DNA of 64,000 bases from Cyclobacteriaceae bacterium (GCA_030584025.1 CP129487.1:1674001-1738000); one strand, 5' to 3'. Counted from the stretch's first letter, positions 46,541 through 55,616 are shown. Numbers and translations: made by a program. The notes: a model not told the origin generated them from the sequence alone.

Positions 46541-48080
46541 TATTGTAATTATCGGTGGCGGTATTGGTGGCCTGGCCGTAGCCATTCACCTGGCGGAATT
46601 ACTTCCTCAAAAAAGCATCATTTTAATCTCTAAAGATAAACCGGGTGAATCCAATTCACGCTATGCACAGGGAGGTGTGGCCGCGGTGATGAACCATATT
46701 ACCGACTCGTTTGAAAAACATATTACCGATACCCTTAACACGGGTGACGGCCTGTGTGATCCACAGGTAGTTGACCTGGTTGTTCGGGATGCACCCCTGC
46801 GCTTGAAGGAAGTAATCACATGGGGTACTTCCTTTGATTATGATGACAGGGGTAACATAGAACTTGGTTTGGAAGGTGGGCACACCGCTTCGCGAATTGT
46901 TCATGCAAAAGATCAAACGGGTTTTGTGTTGGTAAATGCCTTGTTACGAAAATTACAAGCCTATCCACAGGTGCAAACACGCTGGGAAACATTAGCCGTG
47001 GATATGCTTACTTCCGGGAAAGATCAAAATCAGGTTTGTTGCGTTGCGGTATTGTCAAAGGAAGGCCTTGAACTCCAGTCGATACAGGCATCTGTTATAA
47101 TCCTGGCTACGGGTGGCGCGGGCCAGGTATATCCGGTTACTACCAATCCTGCAATTGCTACCGGGGATGGAATTGCCATGGCGTACCGGATAGGTGCCAC
47201 CATTGCTGATATGGAGTTTATTCAGTTTCATCCTACAGCATTAAAGATATCAACACCGGGTACACCTTTTTTGATTTCGGAGGCGGTGCGGGGAGCAGGT
47301 GCATACCTTGTTACAGCCGCTGGAAACCGGTTCATGTTCGCATATGATAAGCGCGGTGAGCTTGCTCCACGCGATGTAGTGGCGCGGGCTATCTATACCG
47401 AAATGAAGACGCAAAACATTTATCTGGATTGTCGCCACATTTCAGCGCAAAAGCTGACGGAAAATTTTCCTGCCATTTATAAGACCTGCTTACGTTATGG
47501 TTTTGATCTGGGAAGGGATCTGGTACCGGTAACGCCTGCTGCCCATTATATATGCGGTGGGATCGTTACCAATAAGGATGGGCAAACCACCATCCCAAAT
47601 CTGTATGCCATAGGCGAGTGTGCCCGAACCGGTTTGCATGGCGCTAACCGGCTGGCCTCGAACTCGATATTAGAAGCCTTGGTCTTTGCGTATCGATGTG
47701 CCATTCATGTGGCCTCACACGCTTCTTTTTCAACTTGTTCCTTTCATACTCATCAACCGGTACGATCGACTGATGTTACGGATACCGACAGACTCAACTC
47801 GATTCACATGCGTATACAACAATGCGTTCATCAGTCCGCTGGAATTGTGCGAACGAACCAGGGTATTCAGAGTGGATTAGAGACAATCGTGAAGTTGGAA
47901 AGTGAACTGGAAGAAGCTGAACAGAAGGTCCAACCCAATTGGGTGTATTATGAAGTTCGAAACCTGCTGATTGTTGCCCGGCTAATATTGAAACAAGCCT
48001 TACAACGCACCGAAAATCGAGGTACCCATTTCAATACTGATCTTGTTACCCATACGAAAATGCATACCATTATTTTATGA
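46503..48080 (+). CDS. nadB: L-aspartate oxidase
   Basis: The protein is about 525 residues from the ATG at 46503. It has the FAD dinucleotide-binding motif DIVIIGGGIGGLAVA, SRYAQGGVAAV, the substrate-site GLEGGHTASRIVH and HPTAL, and GANRLASNSILEALVF near residue 390. It oxidises aspartate to iminoaspartate for NadA, passing electrons to O2, fumarate or quinone. Placement downstream of the nitrogen-oxide palindrome is notable. Confidence 0.94.
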   Translation: MTRPKPDEHNSSDIVIIGGGIGGLAVAIHLAELLPQKSIILISKDKPGESNSRYAQGGVAAVMNHITDSFEKHITDTLNTGDGLCDPQVVDLVVRDAPLRLKEVITWGTSFDYDDRGNIELGLEGGHTASRIVHAKDQTGFVLVNALLRKLQAYPQVQTRWETLAVDMLTSGKDQNQVCCVAVLSKEGLELQSIQASVIILATGGAGQVYPVTTNPAIATGDGIAMAYRIGATIADMEFIQFHPTALKISTPGTPFLISEAVRGAGAYLVTAAGNRFMFAYDKRGELAPRDVVARAIYTEMKTQNIYLDCRHISAQKLTENFPAIYKTCLRYGFDLGRDLVPVTPAAHYICGGIVTNKDGQTTIPNLYAIGECARTGLHGANRLASNSILEALVFAYRCAIHVASHASFSTCSFHTHQPVRSTDVTDTDRLNSIHMRIQQCVHQSAGIVRTNQGIQSGLETIVKLESELEEAEQKVQPNWVYYEVRNLLIVARLILKQALQRTENRGTHFNTDLVTHTKMHTIIL

Positions 48081-49072
48081 ATCCGGCTCATCGGTATATT
48101 CAATATTGGCTTTGGACAGGTCTTGTACTGATTGCCCTGATGGTGATTATTGGGGGGATAACCCGGTTAACCGGTTCGGGTTTATCCATGGTGGAATGGA
48201 AACCCGTCACCGGTGTGGTGCCCCCACTTGACGAGGGAGACTGGATGGTTGAGTTTGAGAAGTATAAAATGTTTCCTGAATACCAGAAATTAAATTACAA
48301 CATGACTGTTCAGGAATTCAAGCGCATTTATTTCTGGGAGTATCTTCATCGGTTACTGGGCCGGGTTATGGGCATCATCTTTATTGTGCCCTTAATAATT
48401 TTTATCGTTCGTAAATGGATTGGCCGTAAGTTGCTGGTCTCTTTAGTTGTGATTTTTGTCCTTGGCATGTTGCAGGGGGTGATGGGCTGGTATATGGTAA
48501 AAAGCGGGCTCTCATCTGTGCCACACGTCAGTCACTTTCGCCTGGCAGCGCATCAGGCACTTGCCTTGTTGTTGATCGCTGCATTACTGTGGACGTCCCT
48601 TTCCTTAACCAAAGAGCGAATAAAGCCTGTTGTTGACTTTATTTTCGTTAGCTCGGCAATATCTCTGATTTTGTTGATTGGTCAGATGTTGCTAGGCGCT
48701 TTAGTGGCGGGATTAAAGGCTGGATATTCGTATACGAACTTTCCGCTGATGGGCGATACGTTTTTTCCTTCGGCTACCGTTGTAAATGCTGCGCCACTTC
48801 TCTACAATGGCGTGGTATTGCAGTTCATTCATCGGTGGCTCGGCTTTGCCCTGTTTGGCAGTATACTGCTTTCCTGGTTTCAAGGAGGACGAGGCACATG
48901 GAGCTGTAGAATCCTTTCGCGCATTCTTTTATTGACCGCATTACAAATTATACTGGGCATTCTCACGCTTTGGGTTCACGTTCCGGTTTGGTTGGGGGTG
49001 GTACACCAGTTCATCGCGATACTGTTGTTCGCATCAATTATAATTTTTTTACATAAGCAGCTTTACACATGA
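48077..49072 (+). CDS. ctaA: Heme A synthase (CtaA/COX15)
   Basis: The 331-residue protein has eight TM helices and the family start GGITRLTGSGLSMVEWKPVTG. Haem-ligand His occur in YLHRLLGR, HFRLAAHQALAL, FIHRWLGF and VHQFIAI, in the CtaA two-repeat layout. It oxidises haem O to haem A for aa3-type oxidases. Its ATG overlaps the nadB stop by 4 bp. Confidence 0.93.
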   Translation: MNPAHRYIQYWLWTGLVLIALMVIIGGITRLTGSGLSMVEWKPVTGVVPPLDEGDWMVEFEKYKMFPEYQKLNYNMTVQEFKRIYFWEYLHRLLGRVMGIIFIVPLIIFIVRKWIGRKLLVSLVVIFVLGMLQGVMGWYMVKSGLSSVPHVSHFRLAAHQALALLLIAALLWTSLSLTKERIKPVVDFIFVSSAISLILLIGQMLLGALVAGLKAGYSYTNFPLMGDTFFPSATVVNAAPLLYNGVVLQFIHRWLGFALFGSILLSWFQGGRGTWSCRILSRILLLTALQIILGILTLWVHVPVWLGVVHQFIAILLFASIIIFLHKQLYT

Positions 49073-50304
49073 ATGAAAAGGTAACCGTTCTGGCTCCTGT
49101 TGGATCTTATGAATCATTAGCAGCCGCCATTCAGGCTGGTGCCGATGCTATCTATTTTGGTTTGAATCAATTAAATATGCGCGCTCGTTCCGCAAAATAC
49201 TTTGAGGTTAATGATCTTGATGAAATTGTTAGCCGTTGTAAAAAGGCAAATGTGAAGTGTTACCTGGCGCTGAATACAATTTTGTATAACCATGATCTTA
49301 ACTTAATGCGCGCCTTGATGAACCATGCGAAATTTTCTGGCGTAGATGGAGTAATCGTTACCGATCATGCTGCCATGCAGTATGGTCGCTCCGTTGGTAT
49401 GCCTTTGCATATTTCTACACAAGCGAACATAAGCAATATAGAGGCTGTATCATTTTACGCCCCCTATGCCGATGTGATGGTCCTTGCCCGGGAACTGAGT
49501 CTAAAGCAGGTAGCAGAAATAGCACAGGAAATCAGAAAACGCCAGTTAACAGGTCCATCGGGTCAACTGGTTAAGCTTGAGGTATTTGTACATGGAGCAT
49601 TGTGCATGGCGATATCTGGAAAGTGTTACCTAAGCCTTCACACCCAATTCGCCTCAGCCAATAGGGGTGCGTGCTATCAGAATTGCCGGAAGGCGTATAT
49701 ACTTACCGATAAAGAAGATGGTCACCAATTTGAGGTAGATAATGAGTACATCATGAGTGCGAAGGATTTGTGCACCATTGATATGCTGGATCAGGTTGTT
49801 CAAACGGGTGTTGCAGTACTCAAGATTGAAGGGCGTGCCCGTTCGGCTGATTATGTATATACAACTACTAAATGTTATAAGGAAGCGGTACAAGCCATTG
49901 AGCAGGGAACCTTCAATAGAAAGCTGGTAAAGCATTGGGAGAGTGAGTTATCAAAGGTTTACAATCGGGGCTTTTGGGAAGGTTACTACATGGGTAGAAA
50001 ACTGGGTGAGTGGTCCAATCAACCTGGCTCCATAGCCACGGAGAAGAAAGTGCTGGTAGGAAAGGGGCAACGGTATTATCCTAGGCTTAAGGTTGGTGAA
50101 TTCGCAATGGAAAGTGGCAGATTAAAGGAAGGTGATGAGATTATGATCATCAGTCAGAAAACAGGTATAACCCGATTAACGTTACAGGGACTACAGGTAA
50201 ATGGATGTATTGCATACGAAGCAACAGGGGGAGACCATATTACTTTTCCGTTGGAGATACCTGTATCAGAAGGAGATGTCTTGTATAAAGTTTTATTGGC
50301 ATGA
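49069..50304 (+). CDS. U32-family protein (TrhP/RlhA/UbiU-like)
   Basis: The 411-residue protein has the U32 core: QAGADAIYFGLNQLNMRA, VFVHGALCMAISGKCYLS and NRGACYQNCRKAY, supplying the four Cys that bind a [4Fe-4S] cluster in this family. A C-terminal barrel follows. U32 proteins act in tRNA or rRNA hydroxylation or oxygen-independent quinone hydroxylation rather than proteolysis. A ferredoxin gene overlaps its end by 4 bp, consistent with an electron-requiring reaction. Confidence 0.85.
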   Translation: MNEKVTVLAPVGSYESLAAAIQAGADAIYFGLNQLNMRARSAKYFEVNDLDEIVSRCKKANVKCYLALNTILYNHDLNLMRALMNHAKFSGVDGVIVTDHAAMQYGRSVGMPLHISTQANISNIEAVSFYAPYADVMVLARELSLKQVAEIAQEIRKRQLTGPSGQLVKLEVFVHGALCMAISGKCYLSLHTQFASANRGACYQNCRKAYILTDKEDGHQFEVDNEYIMSAKDLCTIDMLDQVVQTGVAVLKIEGRARSADYVYTTTKCYKEAVQAIEQGTFNRKLVKHWESELSKVYNRGFWEGYYMGRKLGEWSNQPGSIATEKKVLVGKGQRYYPRLKVGEFAMESGRLKEGDEIMIISQKTGITRLTLQGLQVNGCIAYEATGGDHITFPLEIPVSEGDVLYKVLLA

Positions 50305-50531
50305 TTACGCTTGTGCACTATCGAAAGAAATGCATTGGTTGCGGCATTTGTTATGAGCTACAACCTACACTGTGGCGCATGTCTAAAAAGGATGGAAAAG
50401 CGAATTTAATCGGATCGGTTTTAAAAAAAGATGTGTGCACCCTCCGCTGCGTTGACTTAATAGCATTGTCCGAAAGGGTAGCGCGGTCATGTCCTGCACG
50501 GGCAATCAAGGTTGTAGTCGCTGGAAATTGA
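50301..50531 (+). CDS. Small [4Fe-4S] ferredoxin
   Basis: The 76-residue protein has CIGCGICYE near residue 11 and a later CPARAI, which together ligate one cluster. It is coupled by a 4-bp overlap to the U32 gene and is probably its electron donor. No gene is seen from here to 50620. Confidence 0.82.
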   Translation: MITLVHYRKKCIGCGICYELQPTLWRMSKKDGKANLIGSVLKKDVCTLRCVDLIALSERVARSCPARAIKVVVAGN

Positions 50532-50619
50532 TTTTTACATAGCGACACGGCTTACCGGGCGAATTAAGTGAGATACTTTTTCGTTTAAGTAGCATTCAGG
50601 TAGTTTCCTGATAATTGTC

Positions 50620-52098
50620 ATGTTCAGGAAAGTTCACTCCAGTTATTTTAGCCTTATGCGTTCTTCTATACACAACAAGTGGGTGATTGCTACGGGTGTC
50701 TTTATGCTATTGGGCTTATGGGTATTCGAGTATTATACCCATATTTTAGGTAATGTGGTTTACGTAGCTGTAGCTGCAGTAGTCATGTGGTTTTTGACGC
50801 GTAAAAGCGCTATTCTTTTTATAGCCTCATGGGCAACCTTGCTGCTGGTTATTGGATATGTGTATGCCGTAATTATTCCCGATCAAGCCGGCCAGTCTAC
50901 GTTTTTAATGAACAGGGTTTCTGCCATGGTTGCCATTTGGTTTTCCGCTTATTTTATAGTCAATTACCAGAAGTTGCAAGGAGAGAAAGAGCGTCAGCGG
51001 GAAGAATTGGAGCAACAAAGACTTGAAGAGGAAAGATTGCGAAGTAGTCAGGAAATGCACAAAGCGATTGCACAGAACTTTCCGGGTGGTTGGATTGGTT
51101 TGTTAAATGAAAATTTTATTTTCCAACTGGTCGGAGGCAGAGGGCTTTTGCGTATCGGATTAACCGCTACTGAATTGGTTGGAAAATCTTTTCAGGATTT
51201 GGTTCCAATAGCTAATGTTAATTACCATTTGCGGGAACTTTGTGATGGTTCGCGAAAATCATTAGAGGTAAGTATAGGCAAGCGGACCTTTGAAGTTAAT
51301 GCATGCAATTTTAAAGTAAATAAAAATAAGTCGTGGATATTATTTGTAGCGCATGATGTCACTGTACTTAAAGAAACCGAAGTTGAATTAATCAACACGC
51401 TTAAAAAGGAGCGGGAACTTCATGAGATGAAGTCCAGGTTTATCACCATGGCTTCTCATGAATTTCGAACACCTTTATCTACGATTATGACCTCTGCCAG
51501 TTTATTGGCAAATTATTCAGGGAGTGGAAATGATCAAGCAATCGAAGCTCATAAAAGTCGTATTAAAAATGCGGTAAAGCTGCTCACCGAAATTTTGGAT
51601 GATTTTCTTCATTTCGAAAGATTGGAACAAGGGAATGTTAATCCTTATTATGAAAAAATTTATTTACCCGACTTTCTTAGTGAGTTAACAGAACGTGTTG
51701 AGGCGATGAAGCTGGTAAGTCAAAAATTAGTTATTCCAAAAAGTCAGGTGACTCAATTTTATTGCGATCGGAGTTTTTTAAAGATTATGCTTAGTAATCT
51801 GCTTTCAAATGCATTTAAGTACTCTGGTGCAGAGGGAACAGTTGTACTGGATTGTAAAGCTGAAAGGGGACGTTTGATATTTTCTGTTCGGGATCAGGGA
51901 ATGGGTATTCCGCAAGAAGACCAAGCCTTTATTTTTGACCGTTTTTTTCGGGGTAAAAACGCTTCCAATATCCAGGGTACTGGATTGGGATTAAGTATTG
52001 CTTTAATGTATGCTAAGATGTTAAAGGGTACGATCGATTTTAGAAGTGACCCTATCATTGAGACTACATTCACTTTATCCTTACCCCTGAATTCCTGA
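50620..52098 (+). CDS. Membrane sensor histidine kinase with PAS domain
   Basis: The 492-residue protein has about five TM helices (residues about 18-115), a coiled-coil, and a PAS-like domain (about 140-250). A HisKA domain has the phospho-acceptor in ASHEFRTPLST, and a HATPase domain has NLLSNAFKYSG, DQGMGIPQE and GTGLGLSIAL. No response regulator is adjacent. The ATG at 50620 is the first in frame. Signal unknown. It marks the left edge of the accessory island. Confidence 0.88.
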   Translation: MFRKVHSSYFSLMRSSIHNKWVIATGVFMLLGLWVFEYYTHILGNVVYVAVAAVVMWFLTRKSAILFIASWATLLLVIGYVYAVIIPDQAGQSTFLMNRVSAMVAIWFSAYFIVNYQKLQGEKERQREELEQQRLEEERLRSSQEMHKAIAQNFPGGWIGLLNENFIFQLVGGRGLLRIGLTATELVGKSFQDLVPIANVNYHLRELCDGSRKSLEVSIGKRTFEVNACNFKVNKNKSWILFVAHDVTVLKETEVELINTLKKERELHEMKSRFITMASHEFRTPLSTIMTSASLLANYSGSGNDQAIEAHKSRIKNAVKLLTEILDDFLHFERLEQGNVNPYYEKIYLPDFLSELTERVEAMKLVSQKLVIPKSQVTQFYCDRSFLKIMLSNLLSNAFKYSGAEGTVVLDCKAERGRLIFSVRDQGMGIPQEDQAFIFDRFFRGKNASNIQGTGLGLSIALMYAKMLKGTIDFRSDPIIETTFTLSLPLNS

Positions 52099-52162
52099 TT
52101 TGATTGAGGGTGGACCTAAATGCTTACACCATTCACTAAATGATACAATTATAAAAATGGGG

Positions 52163-52270
52163 ATTACATTAGAGCAAACAACAGAAAATCTCCTAAAGTA
52201 TGAAATTCTCTTGTGTCCATTTTTTGACGTTTAAGTTGGTTTGGTTGTTGTTTGCAAAATCCGATGTAAT
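52163..52270. repeat. Imperfect long inverted repeat, possible insertion-sequence end
   Basis: ATTACATTAGAGCAAACAACA (left arm, 52163-52183 in part) is matched by the complement of TGTTGTTTGC-AAAATCCG-ATGTAAT (52246-52270), separated by about 62 bp. Such arms can be an IS21-type end relic, but no transposase is beside it. Identity uncertain. Confidence 0.35.
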
Positions 52271-52325
52271 TGACCACCCCTAGTTGATGTCATTTGAGAG
52301 TGCCTGTAATTGCTTTTTAACCTCA

Positions 52326-52448
52326 TTAAAGGGAAATTAAGAATTGTAAATCACGGTTTTCTTCTCCCGCATGAATCAATAAATCGCCCTTCGGTAGGAT
52401 AGCTTCCTTTGGTTTTGAGTGTGTATCGCTAATACAGACGATTTTCTT
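52326..52448 (-). pseudogene. Fragment of a calcineurin-like metallophosphoesterase
   Basis: On the minus strand a frame reads KKIVCISDTH and, 15 residues on, LPKGDLLIHAG. This is the start of a metallophosphoesterase, with the DxH metal motif and the GDxxIHAG(D) segment. The next residue is Glu where Asp is expected, and the frame stops after about 40 residues (stop at 52326-52328). No start codon is in frame and the remaining domain is absent. It is a decayed piece. Confidence 0.6.
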
Positions 52449-52623
52449 GGAGATAAAAATTCCTCAAAAGTGAGTCTATGGATTTTTTCTTTCATTATTA
52501 ATTATGGTAAAGTTCAAATATGTAGTACTATGAAAAATTTTGGGCGATCTGCTTTTGCCAATCATCTTAGGAGGAAGAAACTCGGTGAATGCAACCAAGT
52601 AAGTGGATGATGGTAAATCATAA

Positions 52624-52947
52624 TCAAGAATATACACCATATTCAATACGGCCTAACACCTCCTTGACCATCTCAATCCCAATCAAATTTTTCATCAAAT
52701 ACAATGGAGTTCTACCTTGAAAAACTACTAGGGGAACCCTTAACCACTCCTTGAAATTTTCCTTATTACCATCAAAGGCATCAAGGCCAAAATTCCATAG
52801 CTCGTACAGCTTAATCAGTCTCTCTGAGGCTCTGGTATTCAATTGATCTGTTTGTTTCTTATTTTTAAGGTGTCTGATGCTGACCCCAAGTATCATTGCT
52901 ATTTCGGTATGAGAGAGTCCAGTCTCTTTTTGGAGAGAAGCATACAC
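52624..52947 (-). pseudogene. Xre/MbcA/ParS-type antitoxin, N-terminus missing
   Basis: The frame contains the HTH part (TGLSHTEIAMILGVS) and the DUF2384 toxin-binding C-terminus with the family ending GRIEYGVYS, plus FQGRTPLYLMKN. Partner RES-type toxins usually lie next to such genes, and none is here. Homology continues upstream of the GTG at 52947 up to about 52976 (EEGLQAK) with no ATG. There it meets the TniB fragment on the other strand. The usual N-terminal 40 or so residues are missing, so this is probably a truncated antitoxin. Confidence 0.65.
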
Positions 52948-52974
52948 TTTTGCTTGCAGCCCCTCTTCAACAGC

Positions 52975-53187
52975 ATGAGCTTTGAGTTAATATTACCGTT
53001 GAGTAAACCATCTGTGCTTATCGATGAGGAACTCGCTCTTCTAATTTATGATCGAACTAATGGAACAATTGGTGAGATTAGTATGCTTATAAAAAAATCA
53101 GCAATTGAAGCTATTAAAATGGGAGTGGAAAAAATCACAAAGGATATTGTAAAGGGAATAGATTTTGAAACTTCAAAGGCAGCTTAA
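52975..53187 (+). pseudogene. C-terminal fragment of a TniB-type transposition ATPase
   Basis: The 70-residue frame from the ATG at 52975 reads SFELILPLSKPS, then TNGTIGEISMLIKKSA and IEAIKMGVEKI. This is the C-terminal lid of TniB proteins of Tn5053/Tn552-type transposons. The P-loop and Walker B parts are absent. Upstream bases are antisense to the antitoxin gene, so a recombination joint lies near 52975. It is not the same as the full ATPase at 58363. Confidence 0.65.
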
Positions 53188-53199
53188 TTTTCTGTAAAA

Positions 53200-54021
53200 A
53201 TGCCAAAGACTATTTCTCATTCATCGAAACTTGAAGACCTTACAACGTCTTACGAAAGTCTTATGGCGATATCAACTCTGATGCTTAAAGCTCATAAAGC
53301 CATAAATTCGTATATTATTTTACATTTGCCTAATGCAAATAAAGGCGATGGTAATCTTGCCAGCATTTTTGCGGCAATTAATTATTTACTAACTAAGTCA
53401 AACAATCTTTTAATCATTTTACCCAAGAGATATTCATCTTATCGAGGTCCCTATTTTGCGGATATCTTCCGCGTTACTACTAGTAGATTTTTATTATTGA
53501 GTTTTTGGGATGGAGGCTCAAAAGTTTATTCTTTTGAACCCTACAAATATCTTGAATTTGCAACGTATTTAGAGATTAAAGCATTTAATGATTATTCGCA
53601 CATACGTAGATCAGTGGTTGATAAATTGAAATTCTTCTTATTCCATTTGTTTGAAAACGCCAGTCATCATGGTTACAGTTCTGATCCTATTTTCATTTGT
53701 AGTAGTTGTAGAAATAGCATATTAAAATTTACGATTACCAATTGTGGCCAAGGATTTTTTAAGAATATAAGTCAATTTAACAGTAAAATCATAAACGAAG
53801 AGGAGGCAATTATTTTGGCATTGGAGGGAAATTTTAGTAGTGGAACGCATGCTAGCGGGTGTCTTAATTCTTTAATGATCTTTTGTATTGAAAATGGAGG
53901 CTCGTTAATCATTGTCTCCGGATCAGCTTTGGTCATGGCGGAAAATGTGAATCGGTTTAGTGTGCATTCGTTGCCTGGTCCTTTTAGAGGCTCAATTATT
54001 TCACTTTCAATCAAAGTTTGA
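53200..54021 (+). CDS. GHKL-type ATPase-like protein of unknown role
   Basis: The 273-residue protein has an N-terminal alpha/beta domain (about 20-130) and a C-terminal histidine-kinase-like ATP-binding fold: N-box LFENASHHG (about residue 150) and a G1-like box FTITNCGQGFF. The usual DxGxG reads NCGQG, so the adenine-contacting Asp is Asn. No phospho-acceptor domain is present. It starts 12 bp after the TniB fragment and the next gene follows after 1 bp. This is a possible two-gene module; function unknown. Confidence 0.6.
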   Translation: MPKTISHSSKLEDLTTSYESLMAISTLMLKAHKAINSYIILHLPNANKGDGNLASIFAAINYLLTKSNNLLIILPKRYSSYRGPYFADIFRVTTSRFLLLSFWDGGSKVYSFEPYKYLEFATYLEIKAFNDYSHIRRSVVDKLKFFLFHLFENASHHGYSSDPIFICSSCRNSILKFTITNCGQGFFKNISQFNSKIINEEEAIILALEGNFSSGTHASGCLNSLMIFCIENGGSLIIVSGSALVMAENVNRFSVHSLPGPFRGSIISLSIKV

Positions 54022-54022
54022 C

Positions 54023-54424
54023 ATGGAGGAGCAAGCAGTTAACTTCAAAAAGGTTGTTGATTTGATTTCAGAAGTATTCAAAGCAAATCCGGAATTATTT
54101 GTCAAAGCCAAACTTGAACTATTCACAAATGAAATTGACCAAAGTATACTCATAACTCATTCTTTTAAAATCCATCCAGATACACTTGAACTTATTCGAA
54201 ATATAGTTCATACAAAAAAACTTAATAGCCATTCTGAATATACACAGGCAATGGTGCTTAATGATGCTGTTTTTCTCTTGGCTTCTACTATGGAAGTTGT
54301 TGAAAGGCCTCAAGAAGTCAAGGATAAAGAGCATAAAAGATCTTTAATCATAAAGAAGGGAAGGAAGGCAGCAAAAAAAGGGCAAGTTGAAATTGATGAT
54401 CCCTTGTTGAATTTGAATTGGTAG
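54023..54424 (+). CDS. Unknown 133-residue protein paired with the GHKL-like gene
   Basis: The start is the ATG at 54023, 1 bp after the preceding stop; a longer frame from 53960 overlaps it. The protein is helical in its first 90 residues (VVDLISEVFKANPELFVKAK) and has a very basic tail (KKGRKAAKKG) that could bind nucleic acid. No family recognised. Positions 54425-54674 hold no gene, only AT-rich sequence with loosely repeated CCTAATTA elements. Confidence 0.5.
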   Translation: MEEQAVNFKKVVDLISEVFKANPELFVKAKLELFTNEIDQSILITHSFKIHPDTLELIRNIVHTKKLNSHSEYTQAMVLNDAVFLLASTMEVVERPQEVKDKEHKRSLIIKKGRKAAKKGQVEIDDPLLNLNW

Positions 54425-54674
54425 TTCTTAATTCTGGCAATTTGAAGCTGTTGAATTCAAATAGGGAGAATCCATCATAATGGAGCCCTGATCCCCAATT
54501 ATCTCTATCACCTCTCAATTTTCTTAATCCTTACCCGGTTCGGTTCCCCTAATTACCCCCCGATTGGCCTAATTATCGTCCAATTTGCCCTAACCAAGCC
54601 CCCAAAGCAGTATAGTCTGTTAATTTAAAGTGATGGTCTGATTTACTGGTGTCGAGTCTAATTATATAGGAGAA

Positions 54675-55107
54675 ATGACAAAAAAACAAGAAAAGTACGC
54701 TAACCGCTACGCTGTGCATGCTTCAGAGAGGTAGAGTACCTGAAAGCGCAACTGAACAAAATAAACCTTGGGCCGGTCTATCATGCCTCAGGTTTTGATC
54801 ATCCGGAAGTTCCCGTAATAATAGGCCCAGACAAAAAGATCGAATTATATTCATGGGGTTTAATACATCGGTGGGTAAAATCACCTGCTGAAGCGGTAAA
54901 GATTAGTAACAGAACGATTAATGCACGGTCTGAGAACCCATCAATACCAAAGCCGATCAGGAATTGTTAAAGGAACTGGCTCAGCCCTATAATGAAACAG
55001 AACTGGATGCCTTTACGGTAAGGAGATTAAGAGGCAAGGAGGCGATTGGAAATAAACCGGAAGCACAACAACCCTTTACCTACGTTGAGCAGGGTAGTTT
55101 GTTTTAG
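54675..55107 (+). pseudogene. Broken SOS-response-associated peptidase (SRAP/YedK-HMCES) gene
   Basis: Three pieces are recognisable: an early segment (KKQEKYANRYAVHASER) ended by a stop, then in another frame PVYHASGFDHPEVPVI and ELYSWGLIHRWVKS with INARSE, and finally the C-terminal stretch LAQPYNETELDAFTVRRLRG. These are SRAP landmarks. The catalytic Cys2 start is not visible, the frame shifts after about 20 codons, and part of the middle is missing. SRAP proteins crosslink to abasic sites in single-stranded DNA; this copy cannot. Confidence 0.65.
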
Positions 55108-55165
55108 TAAAAAGGTTACACTAACTGCAACATTCTGATACATTTCAGAGGTTAAGTACCTGAAA
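54722..55165 (+). repeat. Direct repeat of about 22 bp within and after the SRAP remnant
   Basis: TTCAGAGAGGTAGAGTACCTGAAA is partly repeated: 54722-54745 carries TTCAGAG..AGTACCTGAAA and 55144-55165 carries TTCAGAGGTTAAGTACCTGAAA. The second copy also translates as a short SRAP-like piece (SEVKYLK), so two partial SRAP copies may be present. This fits repeated rearrangement. Confidence 0.5.
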
Positions 55166-55223
55166 TCATAGATAATCCTTTGAGAATCCATTGACCTGAA
55201 ACCAAGCATTTGAATTGTATCTT

Positions 55224-55616
55224 TTACCCTTCATCAGCTTTTTCAGTTGAAACAATAAATAGGCTATTTGAATCTCCAATGCCATGAGAGACTAACTTAT
55301 ATTTATTCTTCAGTAAATAAGTTGGGAGAACAAATTCAAAAAACAGATTCCTTTGCTTGATTGTCATTGTATCAAATTCCTTGATTATACGACCTATTAT
55401 TTCTTCTTCTGAATAGTAGTCATTATTTGTTTGGGCAAAAAAGTCGATCTGCTTTTTACAGGCACTTGCAATTTTAACTGCATTGTGAAACGAGGGGTCT
55501 GCTCCATTTTTAATGCGATGTAAATTTTGCCTAGTGATACCAGTATCTATTGCTAACTGCGAAATTGAGATATCTCCCTCCAGAATTTTGTTCAATTGTA
55601 TGCTAAAAATACTCAT
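55224..55616 (-). CDS. XRE-family repressor, divergent from the transposition operon
   Basis: The 130-residue protein has an N-terminal XRE HTH (ISQLAIDTGITRQNLHRIKNG, residues about 19-39) and a helical C-terminal part with EEIIGRIIKEFDTM. It faces the five-gene operon starting at 55904 across 287 bp of palindrome-rich DNA, the layout of a phage Mu-like or transposon repressor. It is likely to control that operon and itself (inference). Confidence 0.75.
   Translation of the reverse strand: MSIFSIQLNKILEGDISISQLAIDTGITRQNLHRIKNGADPSFHNAVKIASACKKQIDFFAQTNNDYYSEEEIIGRIIKEFDTMTIKQRNLFFEFVLPTYLLKNKYKLVSHGIGDSNSLFIVSTEKADEG

Noticed and set aside
52419..52610. A 63-residue plus-strand frame
   Set aside because: It runs antisense over the metallophosphoesterase remnant and shows no folded pattern.
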